Shown here in pieces: positions 32,475 through 44,919 of a stretch of 64,000 bases of DNA. How positions within the stretch are numbered: the first letter of the stretch is position 1; the number at the start of each line of letters is the position of its first letter. This DNA comes from Pestalotiopsis fici W106-1 (Eukaryota; Ascomycota; Sordariomycetes; Amphisphaeriales; Sporocadaceae). Under the pieces are notes generated by a model that worked only from the letters and a program-made list of their open reading frames with translations, ran no database searches and had not been told where the DNA came from. Both the position numbers and the translations under genes were made by a program. The stretch spans positions 1,426,001 through 1,490,000 of the forward strand of contig NW_006917093.1 in the NCBI RefSeq assembly GCF_000516985.1, given 5' to 3'.

Positions 32475-34500
32475 GATGGTGCAATGAACCGAACTTGCCT
32501 GTGCTATGGTAGCGATCGGCACCACGAACTGTGATCGTCGCCGGGTAAGGCTCTCAGGGTGGTCACAGTGTTATACAGTGGTGATTGTAAAATATTGAAT
32601 CGGTTGTGACTGTCCTGGCGTGCCTGGACTGATCTTGGCTGGCCGACTGTGAGACGTCCACACTGTGCCGTATATCCCCGTAGCTGCTTCTGCCATTTGC
32701 TGTCTGGGGGGGAAAGCTTCCAAGCAGGATTGTGATGTAAGATCCGGATAAAATGGCAGGATCTGACTAGGGGAGAAATTATCAGATTGGCGGGGACCCA
32801 CGTCGCACCATGACAACCCAGGTGTTCGGGTCGCTTTTGCCCACGGCAGCTCCTTTGGATTTGACAGCCTGGGAGTCAGATCTGAATCTTGAAAATGCAA
32901 CATCCAAGTGACGCACCCTTTTGCACTGCTTTGTTGGCAAAATGCAACGGTCGGTTCTCGGAAGTCAATTGACTGACTGGCTGACGGGAGAGTCAATATG
33001 ACTTTTCCGAATCCGGTTAGCAAGAGAAAAAGAGAGGCGCACTGATAAAGAACACATTTTGTTGGTGCACCCACTGAAGGGGAGAAAAAAGCCACTTTCG
33101 TGATATCATGTCCAATTCGGCAGCGGCAATAAATGAGGCAGCCAAACAGTTCGCCGCTCGCCCCACGTCCGAATTGTGTTCTCCTTCGGGCTCGTAGCTG
33201 GATTCAGCAGCCTGGTGACGAGGGGTCTTCCTTGGTATCGGCCAATGGTGCTAACCAAAATGGTCCCCATACCCTCCAGTATTCAAGCCTCAACGTAACC
33301 TTTTAAGCTTATAAGCTCACAACTTGCAGTGTAAATGGCGCAAGAAATGAGACCGAGATGCAAGGTTCAACACCAAAGATTTCCGCCGAGGAGTCGAGCA
33401 AGAGAGGAAAATGAAAGATGACAATTGAGCAATGTGTAGATACTTATTATGAATTATTTTTGGCTTTAGGAACTGGGTAGAGGAACACTCGTATCTTGTA
33501 AGCGCGCGTCTGTATGTCCTGTATCGTGCACTAAAACATGCCCGTCGAACCGTTGCGAATTAAAAGGGGGTCGTCTACTAGTGACAAAGCTAGCGGGGAC
33601 AAACTCATTCGCTAAGAGTGCCTCTGATGTCAAGTCGCAGTTAGAACATCTGGGCCAGGGGTTAAGCAGCCGACGGGGGTCCCAGACCTTCTGATTCCAG
33701 GTTTTGCCCAACCCCAGAAGAGATGGTAATCGCAGATGCACCAATTAAATTGTCGCCTTGCCCCTAGAGACGCTCCGACAAAATCCACCCAGAATACGCC
33801 GCGTTTCATAGACGCTGCCTCTTTTCCCAATCAATATTTTCTTCCCCGGTCTTGTGCTTTGTTGCTGGTCGTTATCTGCTTCCTTTCTTTTTGTTTGGTT
33901 CGGCTTGACCCGCTTCTTGGGCGGACGGGACGATTCATCATTGCTTGCGCCCCTCGATTCCAGGTTCGGCTTGCTGTGCCGTGTAGAGCCACCTAGTGTA
34001 CCTGCTACGCTACAAACAGTCTTTTCCCCCCAGACCAATGCCATGACTCCATTATTATCTAGCATCGTCTGAATCACCAACCTACGTCCAAACTGTCCAC
34101 CCATTCACTCTTTCCTGGACAGAATCCTCCTTATTCAGAGCGCTACTCCGATACGACTTGAGCATGAAGAGAAACGACTCTATTTAATTTTTCTCCCTCT
34201 TCTTCTCTTCACATGCTCTACGGAGTACTGCTCTCGATATCAACCTACCCCGTACCTACCTAATTCGTCCAGCTGAACCACGCAAGCAACGTCGCCCTAT
34301 TCTTGAGAAATTTTCGATTGGGCGGTACCAGTCCCATACAAAGAGGCGATCTACGACGACATCACCTGGTGGAATCGCCCGAATCAACACAATCTGCGAT
34401 TACGCCAAGGACCAGTTCCTAAGTCTGCTGCACTTTATCGGTATACCAAAGGCAGAAATCGGTGCTCCAAGTCGGCGTGCCGGCAACGACATCCAGCACC
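32475..34500. other. Long divergent intergenic region
   Basis: 2 kb between the MT-A70 gene and the CSC1-like channel. The 174-codon minus-strand open frame at 32571-33095 has no recognisable motif, an odd composition and overlaps the likely MT-A70 promoter, so I do not call it. The C/T-rich 33800-34260 stretch looks like the promoter/leader of the channel gene. Confidence 0.45.
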
Positions 34501-37500
34501 ATGTCGACCTCACTCAACACAACGGACCCTAGTGCGGGCACTGCTGAGAAGTCCGAAGGCATTAGTTTGGTCGCCTTTTGTACATCTCTGGCGGCTGCTT
34601 CTATATCTTTCGGCGTCCAGACAGCTCTGTTCCTGCTTTTGCGGCAAAAGTTGGCCAGAATTTTGTAAGTGCCATTGCGCATATGGCACAATTCCTTGGC
34701 ATTGTAAACATGATGTGCTAACTATACACAATAGCAAGCCCAAGACTTATCTCGTACCCGAACGCGAACGGACGGATCCGCCACCAGAAAGTCCATGGGG
34801 TCTAGTAAATGCGCTCATGCGCTTCAAAGACCGGGAGATTATGAACAAGTGCGGCCTCGATGCCTACTTCTTTCTGCGCTACTTACAGACATTATTGATC
34901 ATCTTTATTCCCATGGCTGTCATCATCATTCCTATTCTGATCCCGATCAACTACGTTGGCGGCATTGGCCAGGATGTTACAATCAACACTACCGACACCG
35001 ATAACTCTAACAATGCAAACGTTACCGGACTGGACACACTTGCTTGGGGCAATGTGCGATCGACTAAGACTCACCGCTACTGGGCTCATCTCATCTTGGC
35101 CGTTATGGTCATTCTTTGGGTGTGCGGCGTGTTTTTCGCCGAGATGCGAGTCTTCATCAAGATCCGCCAGGACTGGCTCACAACAGCCGAACATCGTCTA
35201 CGGGCTTCGGCAACGACTGTCCTGGTTAGCTCCATCCCAGACAAGTGGATTTCCGAGGAAGCTCTGCGAGGTCTATTCGACGTGTTTCCTGGCGGCATTC
35301 GAAACATTTTCCTCACACGTGACTTGACGCCGCTGCTGGAGAAAATCAAGCAGCGTGACAAGATTCACAAAAAGCTTGAAGGTGCTGAAACAGAGCTGAT
35401 CCGTGAGTGCAAAAAGAACCAGCTCAAGAAAAGAGAGGCCGAGGAAAAGAAAGCGCGAAGAGAGACCAAGACCAAGAGACCGACCAAGGTGGAGAAGGCA
35501 CAACGACAACAAGCAGAAGATGCTGCTGCCAAGCTGCAAGCCGAGAGTGGTGCTGGCGCCAGTAGCGGCGATCACCACGAGGTTCCTCACGATATCCACC
35601 AAGGACTAGAAGAAGCACACGAGATTGAAGAGCAGAGCGGTGAACATCACGATGCCAACGAGGGCCGTCCATCTCGCGACGAAGGTGGTATTCTGGGCAT
35701 CCCGGTCTTGGGCACCGGACTATCTAAGTTGACACACGGTTTTGGCCGAGGAGCTGATGCTGTGGGCAGGACGGGGCAGGGAATCTTGGGCGGTGCCAGA
35801 AATGTCGCTGGTCAGCTTGACCATCAGATTGAGACGACGAATGGCTTTGTGACGACGATAGCACCATTCAGGCCTTCAAACGACCGCCGCCATGTTAGAC
35901 TCCCTAGTGGCGAGGACTATCCCCGGCCATCTACTGCTTACTCTGAAACGCACAGAGACATGTACAATGCGCCCACCAACACAACCGCTTCGGCGCCCCT
36001 TACGCATTCGCGAAACGTGTCGGTCAACTCTCAGGGAAATGCTACCAACAAGGACAGTATCGAGATGAGGAATTTTGGCAACACGACTCGAAAGGCTAGC
36101 AACCTGGACGACATGTATATCAATGAGAAAGCTCGATGGTTTCAGTTCTGGAAGCCTCCATCTGGCGGGTTCGCTTCGCCCATCCCCCAGCGTGCCGATG
36201 ATGTCGAGTTTCCTTTTGAGGAAAAGTCTGGCTGGCAAAAATTCAAAGATTCCCTTCCTTTCATCGGAAAAAAGGATGAGGAAGAACCGTATGAATATGC
36301 CAAGGCGTACGACGACGAGTTCAAAGACGATGGCGGCGAGGGCCAGCCTGAGTGGGAGAAGTGGATGAAGAAAAAGGATCGACCGACTCATCGTCTGGCA
36401 AGATTCGACTGGACACCCGATTTTCTTCCAGGGCTTCCCTTCATAAGCAAAAAGGTGGACACCATTTATTGGTGCAGAGAGGAGCTAGCCCGACTGAACC
36501 TTGAGATCGAGGAGGACCAAAAGCACCCGGAGCGTTTCCCCTTGATGAGATCTGCCTTTATTCAGTTCAATCACCAGGTTGCTGCTCACATGGCCTGCCA
36601 AAGTGTGATCCATCACGTACCTCGCCAGATGGCCCCACGAACAGTCGAAATCTCGCCAAACGACGTTATCTGGGATAACATGGCCATGAGTTGGTGGTCC
36701 GAATGGCTCCGCACTGCTGTTGTTATTGTTGTTGTCGCTGGCATGATCATTCTCTGGGCAATTCCTGTCTCGTTCACCTCGACAATCTCGCAGATCGACT
36801 CGCTGATCGACACGTATCCTTGGCTCGGTTTTTTGAAGGATAATGAAGTTGTGTACAAGGCTGTTCAGGCTCTTGCCGGTGTTCTTCCCGCCGTTCTGCT
36901 GGCTGTTCTACTTCTCCTTGTTCCCATCATCATGGATCTGCTCGCAGGCTTTAAAGGAGCCAAGACCGGATCCCAAAAGACGGAAACAGTGCAGCTCTTC
37001 TACTTTCCTTTCCTGATTGTCCAGGTCTTCTTTGTGGTTTCACTGGCGTCTAGCATTACGAATGTTTTAGGCGACTTGGCCCAAGACCCAGGCAGCATTG
37101 CAGATGTTCTGGCCACGTCGCTACCGAAGGCGGCCAACTATTTCTTCTCATACATGATTCTGCAGGCTCTGAGTACAAGCGCGGGTACCTTGCTGCAGGT
37201 TGGCGCCCTCATCAACTGGTACATCATTGCCAAGATTACCAATAACACTGCACGGAACAAGTGGACCACAAACACGAAACTTCCAAGTGTCAAATGGGGC
37301 TCGTTCTTCCCTGTCTACACCAACTTTGCTTGCATTGGTCTCATTTATTCGGTTATAGCACCGTTGATCTCGATATTCGCAATTATCACGTTTAGTTTGC
37401 TGTGGATTGCTCATCGATACACCATGCTGTACGTCAACCGGCTGACAGTTGATACTGGTGGCGTTCTGTACCCACGAGCGCTCAACCAAACATTCACTGG

Positions 37501-38329
37501 GCTCTACGTCATGGAGATTTGCCTCATTGGATTGTTCTTCATAGTACAGGACGAATTCGGCAAATTGGCGTGCACGCCACAAGCAATTATCATGATTGTG
37601 GTGACAATCTTGACAGCCCTTTACCAGTATCTACTCAACTACTCATTCGGCCCGCTTTTCCGTTACTTGCCCATCACATTTGAGGACGAAGCTGTCCTTC
37701 GAGATGAGGCATTCCAACGAGCACAAGACCGTCGTTTGGGATTGATCGAAGAAAGCGAAGATGGCGAGGTATCCGACAAGGAGAGACTGGCAGCTCATCC
37801 TCATCGTGGTAGCCTCCATCAAAACGGCATGGATGGAGCAGGAGAGAAGCACCGCAAGGGTAATAAGTTTACAAACTTTGCGCCTGTGAAGGGTCTTACG
37901 CACGCAGGATCACTGGCCATAAGAGGCACCAAAGTGATCAAGGATCAAACCTATGGCAGAGCTGAGCAAAGCGTCAAAACTGCGACCAAATACAGAGAAG
38001 AACGCCGGAAGAAGGATTTGGAAGCTCAACGCGCGATTGGCGAAGCGCTCTATGGTGGTTACCACGACGAAATCGAGGATTTGACCCCAGAAGAGAGAGA
38101 TGTGCTTGTACAGCACGCATTCAAGCACGAAGCTCTTCGTGCTCGCCGTCCTACTGTCTGGATTCCAATGGACGATCTGGGCATCAGCGAGGATGAGATC
38201 AATCGCACGAATCAATTCAGCGACCACATCTGGATCTCGAATGAGGGTACTGCTCTGGACAGCAAGGTCCGCGTGGTGTACGGCAGAGCGCCACCCGACT
38301 TTAGCGAGCTGGACCTGATCAACCTGTAG
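34501..38329 (+). CDS. CSC1/RSN1-type osmosensitive cation channel (OSCA/TMEM63 family, DUF221)
   Basis: Exons 34501-34664 and 34735-38329 give 1252 aa; the 70-nt intron has GTAAGT, branch GCTAACT and acceptor ATAG, phase 2. The N-terminal RSN1_TM part has helices near residues 20-47, 100-128 and 165-190. The cytosolic PHM7 domain follows, interrupted at ~300-560 by a long low-complexity insertion rich in Glu/Lys, His/Asp and Gly, including GRGADAVGRTGQGILGGARN. The conserved 7-TM DUF221 core spans ~705-1035 (WAIPVSFTSTISQIDSL, SYMILQALSTSAGTLLQVG). The C-terminal ~215 residues are hydrophilic and include the PHM7_ext-like PTVWIPMDDLGISEDEI. Family members are Ca2+-permeable channels opened by hyperosmotic or membrane stress. 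Its long insert suggests post-translational control, which is inference. Confidence 0.88.
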
Positions 38330-38959
38330 ATAAATTCAGCCCAAGAAACGGGGCAAGCCAGCACAAACAACGAACTTTAGAAGATCAGAGTCTGGTTGGG
38401 TAGACCGATTGTATATATGTATGATACGACTAGTACGATGCACATACGGAGTTTGGGGGAAGCGACCAAGAATACATGTTTCCATCACTTGCTTTTTTTT
38501 TTTTTTTTTTGGCCTTGCTGCTGCATATGGCGATCTGTATGAACCAATGAGTTGCGGCGGCGTCCACAAACCAACAGCAATCAGAAATATACAAAATAAT
38601 TATATCGTCTCTCCTGTCTGTAGATCTACAGTGATAAGATAATAAGTGTGCTGACATGGACAAACTCCGTACACCCGAGACTGTTACTCATACTTGATGT
38701 GAAGAGCTGTACCAGAGTCCATCTACTGTCCTATGGCAAGCATTCCCGTCTCCCCCCGGTGATTCATTTCGATATAGTATCGGCTGTAATTCCTAAGGCT
38801 GAGCTAGTTGATCCTTAAAACATGTACTACTCTGAACTAGCTCTGTAGGATCAGCGCTTCTCTTGCCCAGATGCCATTGTGCGCCATCGGCAAAGCAAGT
38901 GGTACTCGTTAGAGTCGAGTTGAGACAAGACATACTTTACAAGCAGAATCAAATCTGCA
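38330..38959. other. Convergent intergenic region with poly-T tract
   Basis: 630 bp between the channel gene and the 3' end of the flavoprotein monooxygenase. Holds an 18-base T run at 38493-38510. No gene seen. Confidence 0.5.
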
Positions 38960-40360
38960 TCAACGTTTGCCCTGTTGCGAATGCTTGAATCTAGAAAACT
39001 CCCCTAGAGCCTCTTGTATATGTGCCTCCATATCCAGAAACAAAATGAAGTTCCAACGTGTGGAGATTCGTGATCTTATGTCGGCAGCGTCGAGGCCAAA
39101 CTGGCCGCAAAAGAGTCGACCCGTATCACGGCTCGTGTCTACGACTTTTTGGCACCGCGGGCGGCGTATGGCGTCGTAGGCTTGGAATGCTGCGGCAATG
39201 TCGTCGGGAGAGGTGATGTTGGCAATGAGCTTGCCGAGAACCATGGCATCCTCGAGGGCCATGCCTGCTCCGGCGCCCATCCAGGGGGTCGAAGCGTGTG
39301 CTGCATCGCCCATGAGACAGACACGATCGTTGGCGTAGGTAGGCGTTATTTTGTGCTCCCATTGTGCGTACCTGTGGGTGTTGGACTCGCCCACTGTGAG
39401 CTGGTCCGACGGGGTTAGCATTTGCATAATGAAGAAAGACGCCAGAGGGACAAACATCTATGATTCCGCCAGCAATTGGCCCATCTAGCCAGGCATGAAG
39501 GGTCTCTGTCAAATTCTCCCGGGTCAAGACTCTCTTCCTGGAATCAGAGCGAGGCTCATCTTTGTCAATGGCGGATACTATACACTGAACCATGGTTCTG
39601 CCTTCTAGTACATCATGCATAACCATTGCACCATCACCGAGCCAGGAGTACCTTCGATCCTCACTGAAGAGCTCCTCGCCCAGCACGGCCTTTGCCTTCT
39701 CAAAGGGGACCAAGCTGCGACAATCCCAGAACCCGGCGGGTGATGCCTCGTAGTCTTCTGGCCAGGCGGCGTCTCGAAGAACATGGCGTCGTACGGAACT
39801 GAAAATCCCGTCGGCGCCAATCACGGCGTCAAATTCGTACTGGGTGTCATCTTTGAATACGAGTTCCAGGTTACTGCGATTATCAGGGGCGGTCTTGGAG
39901 TTGATGGCCACCAGTTGTTTGTTGGGATGGAGAATCTCGCCCGGCAAGGGGGCCAGGAGCTCGCGAAGAAGCGAGGCGCGGTGGACGCTTACCCCGGACT
40001 TCAAGTCAAAGATGACGGTGCCGGCATCTTTACCTGATCCCTGGTGAACAGTCAGATTCAACACTTGTGATTTTTTCACATTACTAGAACCGCCATGATG
40101 ACACTCACCAAGATGGTTCGAGTCGAGCTCATGGGGACTGCGCCCGCCTTGTCGAGCATTTCCTTGTAGTCGGGCAGGATCTGATTGAGGGCCGCTTGCG
40201 CATTGGCATTGATACCGACCGCAGCGCCGCGCTCGGAGAATGCAGGTGCCGACTCAAAGACGTGGACGTCTACATGTGGCAGCCGGAACAAGGCGTTGGC
40301 CGCCGTGGCACCGGCCAATCCACCTCCGATTATGGCGATGCGGATACGTTGGGTTTCCAT
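38960..40360 (-). CDS. FAD-dependent class A monooxygenase (salicylate-hydroxylase-like)
   Basis: Exons 40360-40109, 40040-39456 and 39400-38960 on the minus strand give 425 aa. Introns are 68 nt (GTGAGT) and 55 nt (GTTTGT donor, perfect TGCTAAC branch, ACCAG), both phase 0. The second intron matters: without it the frame appears to shift in the middle of the protein. IIGGGLAGA (residues 10-18) binds the FAD ADP moiety, VIGADGIFS is the DG motif, and VCLMGDAAHASTPWMGAGAG is the GD motif. There is no transmembrane tail. Such enzymes hydroxylate aromatic substrates with NAD(P)H and O2; the substrate is unknown. It lies 0.6 kb downstream of the FMN oxidase gene, on the same strand. Confidence 0.83.
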
Positions 40361-40993
40361 CTTTTGGGGTATGAAAGGAAGCAACAGTAATCTGCTGGAT
40401 AGCTTGAAATGCAATTGCCGCGATACTCCAATGCGATGTGAAATAGATGCAACTTGAAGAAAACAGTGGCTTTATATTAACTTTTAATTAAAACTTGAAC
40501 GAGTTTAGACCCTGTTTGGCTCCCGGTGGAGATGAAGTAGGTGAAGAGAACAATTTACTTTCCTGGGTACCGCAACATTCACTATAGGAGCCCCGCAGCA
40601 ATGCAGTGCACCGTAGAATCGCCCCCAACACAAAAACTGCCCCCACGGTGACAAATATAGTATCAGTAGGAATAGGCTACATCTGAGATGAGCTCTTGGG
40701 GCCAATCAGCAACACCCAAGAATTATAGTCTCCATGTCTTCGGGTCCGAGCGAAAGAAATACTTTTAATTCATCGATTGGCCGACTGGTCCTTTCTGAGT
40801 GACGTGATGACGGAAGTTTTGCAAGTCCGGAGCAATGATTTTTAAATTTCGGATTATATGACTTGGACTCTCCTAAATTACTTCTCCATGAAATTATGCA
40901 AACAGACACAGGTAATGCGTGTGGATGCATGCTAGAACGAATTATATACACGACCATCACAACGTCAAATGAACCATTATGATTACGCCTACT
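40361..40993. other. Intergenic region between the two oxidoreductase genes
   Basis: 633 bp that must contain the monooxygenase promoter and the FMN oxidase terminator. No gene seen. Confidence 0.45.
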
Positions 40994-42218
40994 TCAAGAG
41001 TACCATCCATTCCAGATAGGATTATTCAATTTAATCTGTCTCCAACTTAGTATACGGATTGAGTAGAAAATGGGGGAAATGAAAATACAATAAACTTACG
41101 TAGGATGAATTGATGCTATGCACATCATTGAGTCCCATATTAGAGCAGTCAATAGCAATCTCATGCTTGAGCATTTGCAGCGCTTTTTTGACACCGTCGA
41201 CGCCGTAAATGTTGGCAAAGGCAAAGGGCCGGGCGGCACCCACGGCCTTGACGCCCAGAGCCATGAGTTTCAAAACGTCGGATCCATAGCGCACACCGCC
41301 GTCGGCAAACACGTCAATCTGCTGAAAGATGTCGGGGGATTCCTCGTGGATTTCCAGGGCCACCTCGAGAGAAGACGGGACGTGGTCGAGCTGCCGGGCG
41401 CCGTGGTTGGACAGGAAAATGGCGGGGGCCCCGTAGGCGATGGCCAACTTGGCGTCCTCGACCGTTTGGATGCCTTTGGGAATAATGGGGAGACTTGTCA
41501 GGTTTTGGAGATGCTTGTAGTAGTCCCACGTGGCGTAGGTGTAGCCAGAATCAGACGACGTGACGCTCCAGCGGGCAGCTCGGTGACGATTCCCATCGCC
41601 TGCCGAGTCCACCGTGAAGAAGATGGCTTTGCCGCCGGCCGCCTCGACCTGTTGAAAGTATGCCAGTGTGTCCTCGTCGGTGCCCTCGTTGTAGAATTGA
41701 TGTCCCGTGATCTGGCCCTCGGCTTTGGCTGATGCAATCTCGTCCAATGTCTTTGTGGCATGCATGGAAGCGACGTAAAGAATATTCTCCTCTGCGGCAG
41801 CCTTGACCAGATTGAGCTCTGCATCAGCATGAGCATATCCTGCACGACCAAAGGGGCTCATGAAGAAAGGGGCAGAAAAGGTGTGACCAAAGAGGGTCGT
41901 GTTCATGTTTTGCTCAATCTGTGTGATATCGGTCAAAACACGGGGACGGAATCTCAACCGACCGTAGCTCTCGAGGTTGTTGCGATACGACCATTCTCCA
42001 CCCGCGCCAGCCCGGTAGAAGGCCCAGCTGGACTCGTTGAGGTTCCTCTCGGCGACCCATTCAAAATCATTCAAGGCCTTCATCTCTGACAGGTCTGGCA
42101 GAGTGCCATTGGGGACACCAGATAAAGCGACATCAATGCCAGTATCTGCATAACTCAGGAATGGACGGGCACCGAAAGCCACAGTTGCCAAAGACAGAAG
42201 AGCAAAAAGAGACGACAT
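40994..42218 (-). CDS. Secreted-type FMN-dependent 2-hydroxyacid oxidase/dehydrogenase
   Basis: Exons 42218-41100 and 41035-40994 on the minus strand give 386 aa. The 64-nt intron (GTAAGT, branch ATACTAAG, GACAG) is phase 0 and replaces a spurious frame by a short C-terminus ending NGWYS. The chosen ATG opens a clear signal peptide (SSLFALLSLATVAFGA). The mature part is an FMN_dh TIM barrel: FMSPFGRAGYAHADAE, the FMN-contacting Lys in LPIIPKGI, the catalytic-His segment SNHGARQLDH, and the phosphate-binding FADGGVRYGSDVLK and GAARPFA. No cytochrome b5 domain precedes it, so it resembles lactate/glycolate oxidases or lactate monooxygenase rather than cytochrome b2. Export to the vacuole or outside is unusual for the family but seen in some fungi. 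Substrate unknown. Confidence 0.82.
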
Positions 42219-44216
42219 TGATAATTTTTGCTGGTGCTGCATGCATTTGTGCCGTGTCATGTCTAACATACTGCAGATTGTCCTGCATTTATATCCCAAC
42301 AGAGTCCATTTGGTCTGTCTTAGTTCGGTATCGTCAACCGTGTGAGTGCGGAGTAATGAACCAAGCAGGAATAAAATTGAATAGATCGAACCCACAGCAA
42401 TGAGACAGCCAAGATACTTGGCGCCTTGAGGGATTATATCTAGCTATCAGGGATTTCTGGATTGTGCCCCATAGGTATCGAGCTAGAGTATAGAAAGGAA
42501 GTGTCGCTCATAATGCTATGCTTTACCCCCTTCACTTAGGTACGTCCAGATACAAACATCCACAAAGATAAACAGGCGGAATCAGAACAGAGAAATCAGA
42601 ATTTAAGCAAAGACAAAGGATACTGTATAAACGCAATGTTGTAGCCGGTAGGCTTTATGTGTTCTATAGCTGCTTAACCGCAGGGGAAGCCTGTGGTATC
42701 ACGAGAGCTCCCTGTTAGCAAGCTTCAAGGTGATCAGACTTGCCGGTTTTAATGGCCCACCTAAGCCAGCGGCAACTACTCTCGGTACATGCTTTAAGCT
42801 TAAGGGAAATTACAATAGGTAAACTGGTGGATCCGGGACCAGGTGATATTCCTGCAGTGGTGGCATGAGTAAACTTTTTACATGCCTGCTGAATACTAGC
42901 CTAGACCGCAGGAGCAAGAATTCATCTACTCAGGCATAAGGATCTCATGTGAGAGAACTTGAAAGGGAACACAATATTTGCACAAGTTAACTCGTGCGAT
43001 TATCATCAGGGAATAATGTGGTTCTATTGTCTACTTGATGTCTGTAATCTAGTTCTATACCAAAGTGACTCTCTGCACCAGAAACCAAGTTAGAAAATGG
43101 AATAGATTGTAGGGAATCATCAAATGCACAGATCGCGCCAAGTTCCACGCCTAGTTACACGTTGATCAACTTGCTGCCCTTGTTTGCCAGTTCCGCAGAA
43201 CACTCCGCACAAATTTCCACCTATTATGACTCCATCGATGACGAATCGAGACCATGGTCTGTCTAGTTGATCAATCTTCGGGGGTGGATGCATGATTGAT
43301 GGAAGAATTCGGACTGCTGTCTCTCCTCTCTCCTCTATCTGTTCGATCATGCGGTCAATACTTTCTTGAAAAGTTTGCGACTTCATGAATTAGACAAGAC
43401 GTGTTAAACAGTTGACACCCGCTCGAGGCTATTAATGGGATAATCTGGCTGATGTTGTTGGAACAAGTAGATCATTGGCCACAGTTCTCCGTATCGTTGA
43501 AGCTGCAAAATCCCTTCTGTCGCTAGCATGGGAGCCAAGACGGTCATAATACGGTGCCGGCAGCTCGCGGGAACACGCCGAGTAGATGTGGACCTCGGCG
43601 ACAAGCCGAGAGCGGAGCACGGCGACGTACCGGCATATAGCGGAATACCTTCTCCAATATAACATCTTCTGGTCCAATCGCCTCACAATTGTGGTCGATT
43701 GCCAAGTCGCCGGAAATGAGCCGATGAGAAACATGATGCGCTTTGACAGATAAATAAGGTCTAGAACGTCGGATCAGGAAAGGGGTGGCTGCGTTACGCC
43801 CGGGTTGGATAATGCTCATGACCCTTGAGAGGAACATGAAAGCCGGCCATATCCCTGAAGAAAAACGCAGGTCCTATCAAGCATCCAAGTTTCAGTAATT
43901 CATCATAACTTTGGATCTTCAGTATGAGTTTTACTCCTTGGCCTATGGTTATAGATCTCCTCGGTTGGCTCTGGTGTGATCATTTCGTCCTTGACTGCAC
44001 AAAATTCTTGGGGCCTTGATTATCGTACACCATGGAAAAGCCGCGGTGATTCAATTGAATGGAAGCTTCCCGAGAAGAGGAAGTGACTGACAACGACCTC
44101 AAGAATGATAATGTCGTACCAAGGCCGAAAGATTTGTTGGTCAGTTATACCTGTTCGACAATCAATAGAGCAGAGCGATCTGGATTAGGGAAAATTAAAA
44201 TGGATATAAGCCTTCT

Positions 44217-44365
44217 CTCTCTCTCTCTNNNNNNNNNNNNNNNNNNNNNNNNNNNNNNNNNNNNNNNNNNNNNNNNNNNNNNNNNNNNNNNNNNNNNNNN
44301 NNNNNNNNNNNNNNNNNNNNNNNNNNNNGTTTTTCTCTCTTTATTTTTTTTTCTTTCTCTCTTTT
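44217..44365. repeat. CT/TC-rich microsatellite around an assembly gap
   Basis: CTCTCTCTCTCT runs into 100 N (44229-44328) and continues as TTTCTCTCTTTA and TTTCTTTCTCTC. The gap is most likely due to this simple repeat. Confidence 0.8.
44229..44328. other. Assembly gap (100 N)
   Basis: Exactly 100 N; real length unknown. Confidence 0.95.
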
Positions 44366-44919
44366 ATCTCCTTTATCGATTTGCTTAGCTATTACAACTG
44401 ACCTCCAACTACTCGAAATCGGTATAACACGTGATTAGTATTCGACAGAGACGAGCTTGCCTTGGAGTATCCGTTAAGCCGAACTCTAATGGAAGAAAGT
44501 GCCGACAACCGTCAACTACCTGCATGTCTAGGCTAGACTTTAATATATCGTCAACGTCAACTAAACGCGGGTTATTTGCCTACTATGGGTGGCTGCCAGA
44601 GCATCTCAACGGCGATAATAGGGCTCGGGCTTTACCACATAAGGCCGACAAAGACTGCGAGTAGAGGCTGAATATTGTTCCTAGAACCTGTGGAAATGTT
44701 TCTTATTTCCGCAGATGCCGAGTGTTTTCGCTACTCGGCATGGCGCTATATAATATGACATGCCACACATGGGCGATGAGTCAGTGCCTATAATTTGAGC
44801 CTACCATGAGTGAAATGTTTGTTCTGCCTTTTCGCATTGTATATAAGTAGGCCATGTGTGATATTGGTTTTGATTGAGGGCCACCTTGTTGTAAGATTCC
44901 GTTGCTTCCGTATATAAAT

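Larger units (their letters stand above)
42219..44919. other. Long intergenic region with a coding-like remnant and an assembly gap
   Basis: 2.7 kb between the FMN oxidase and the MFS gene. On the minus strand, 43837-43544, 43734-43432 and 43386-43120 hold overlapping open frames in different phases (FLIRRSRPYLSVKAHHVSHR, IDHNCEAIGPEDVILEKVFR; then FQESIDRMIEQIEERGET). They read like exons or a broken gene, but I do not recognise the family. The plus-strand 44430-44660 part also looks decayed. A CT microsatellite meets the 100-N gap at 44229. Confidence 0.4.

Noticed and set aside
32571..33095. 174-codon minus-strand open frame
   Set aside because: No recognisable domain, unusual composition, and it overlaps the promoter region of the MT-A70 gene; most likely chance.
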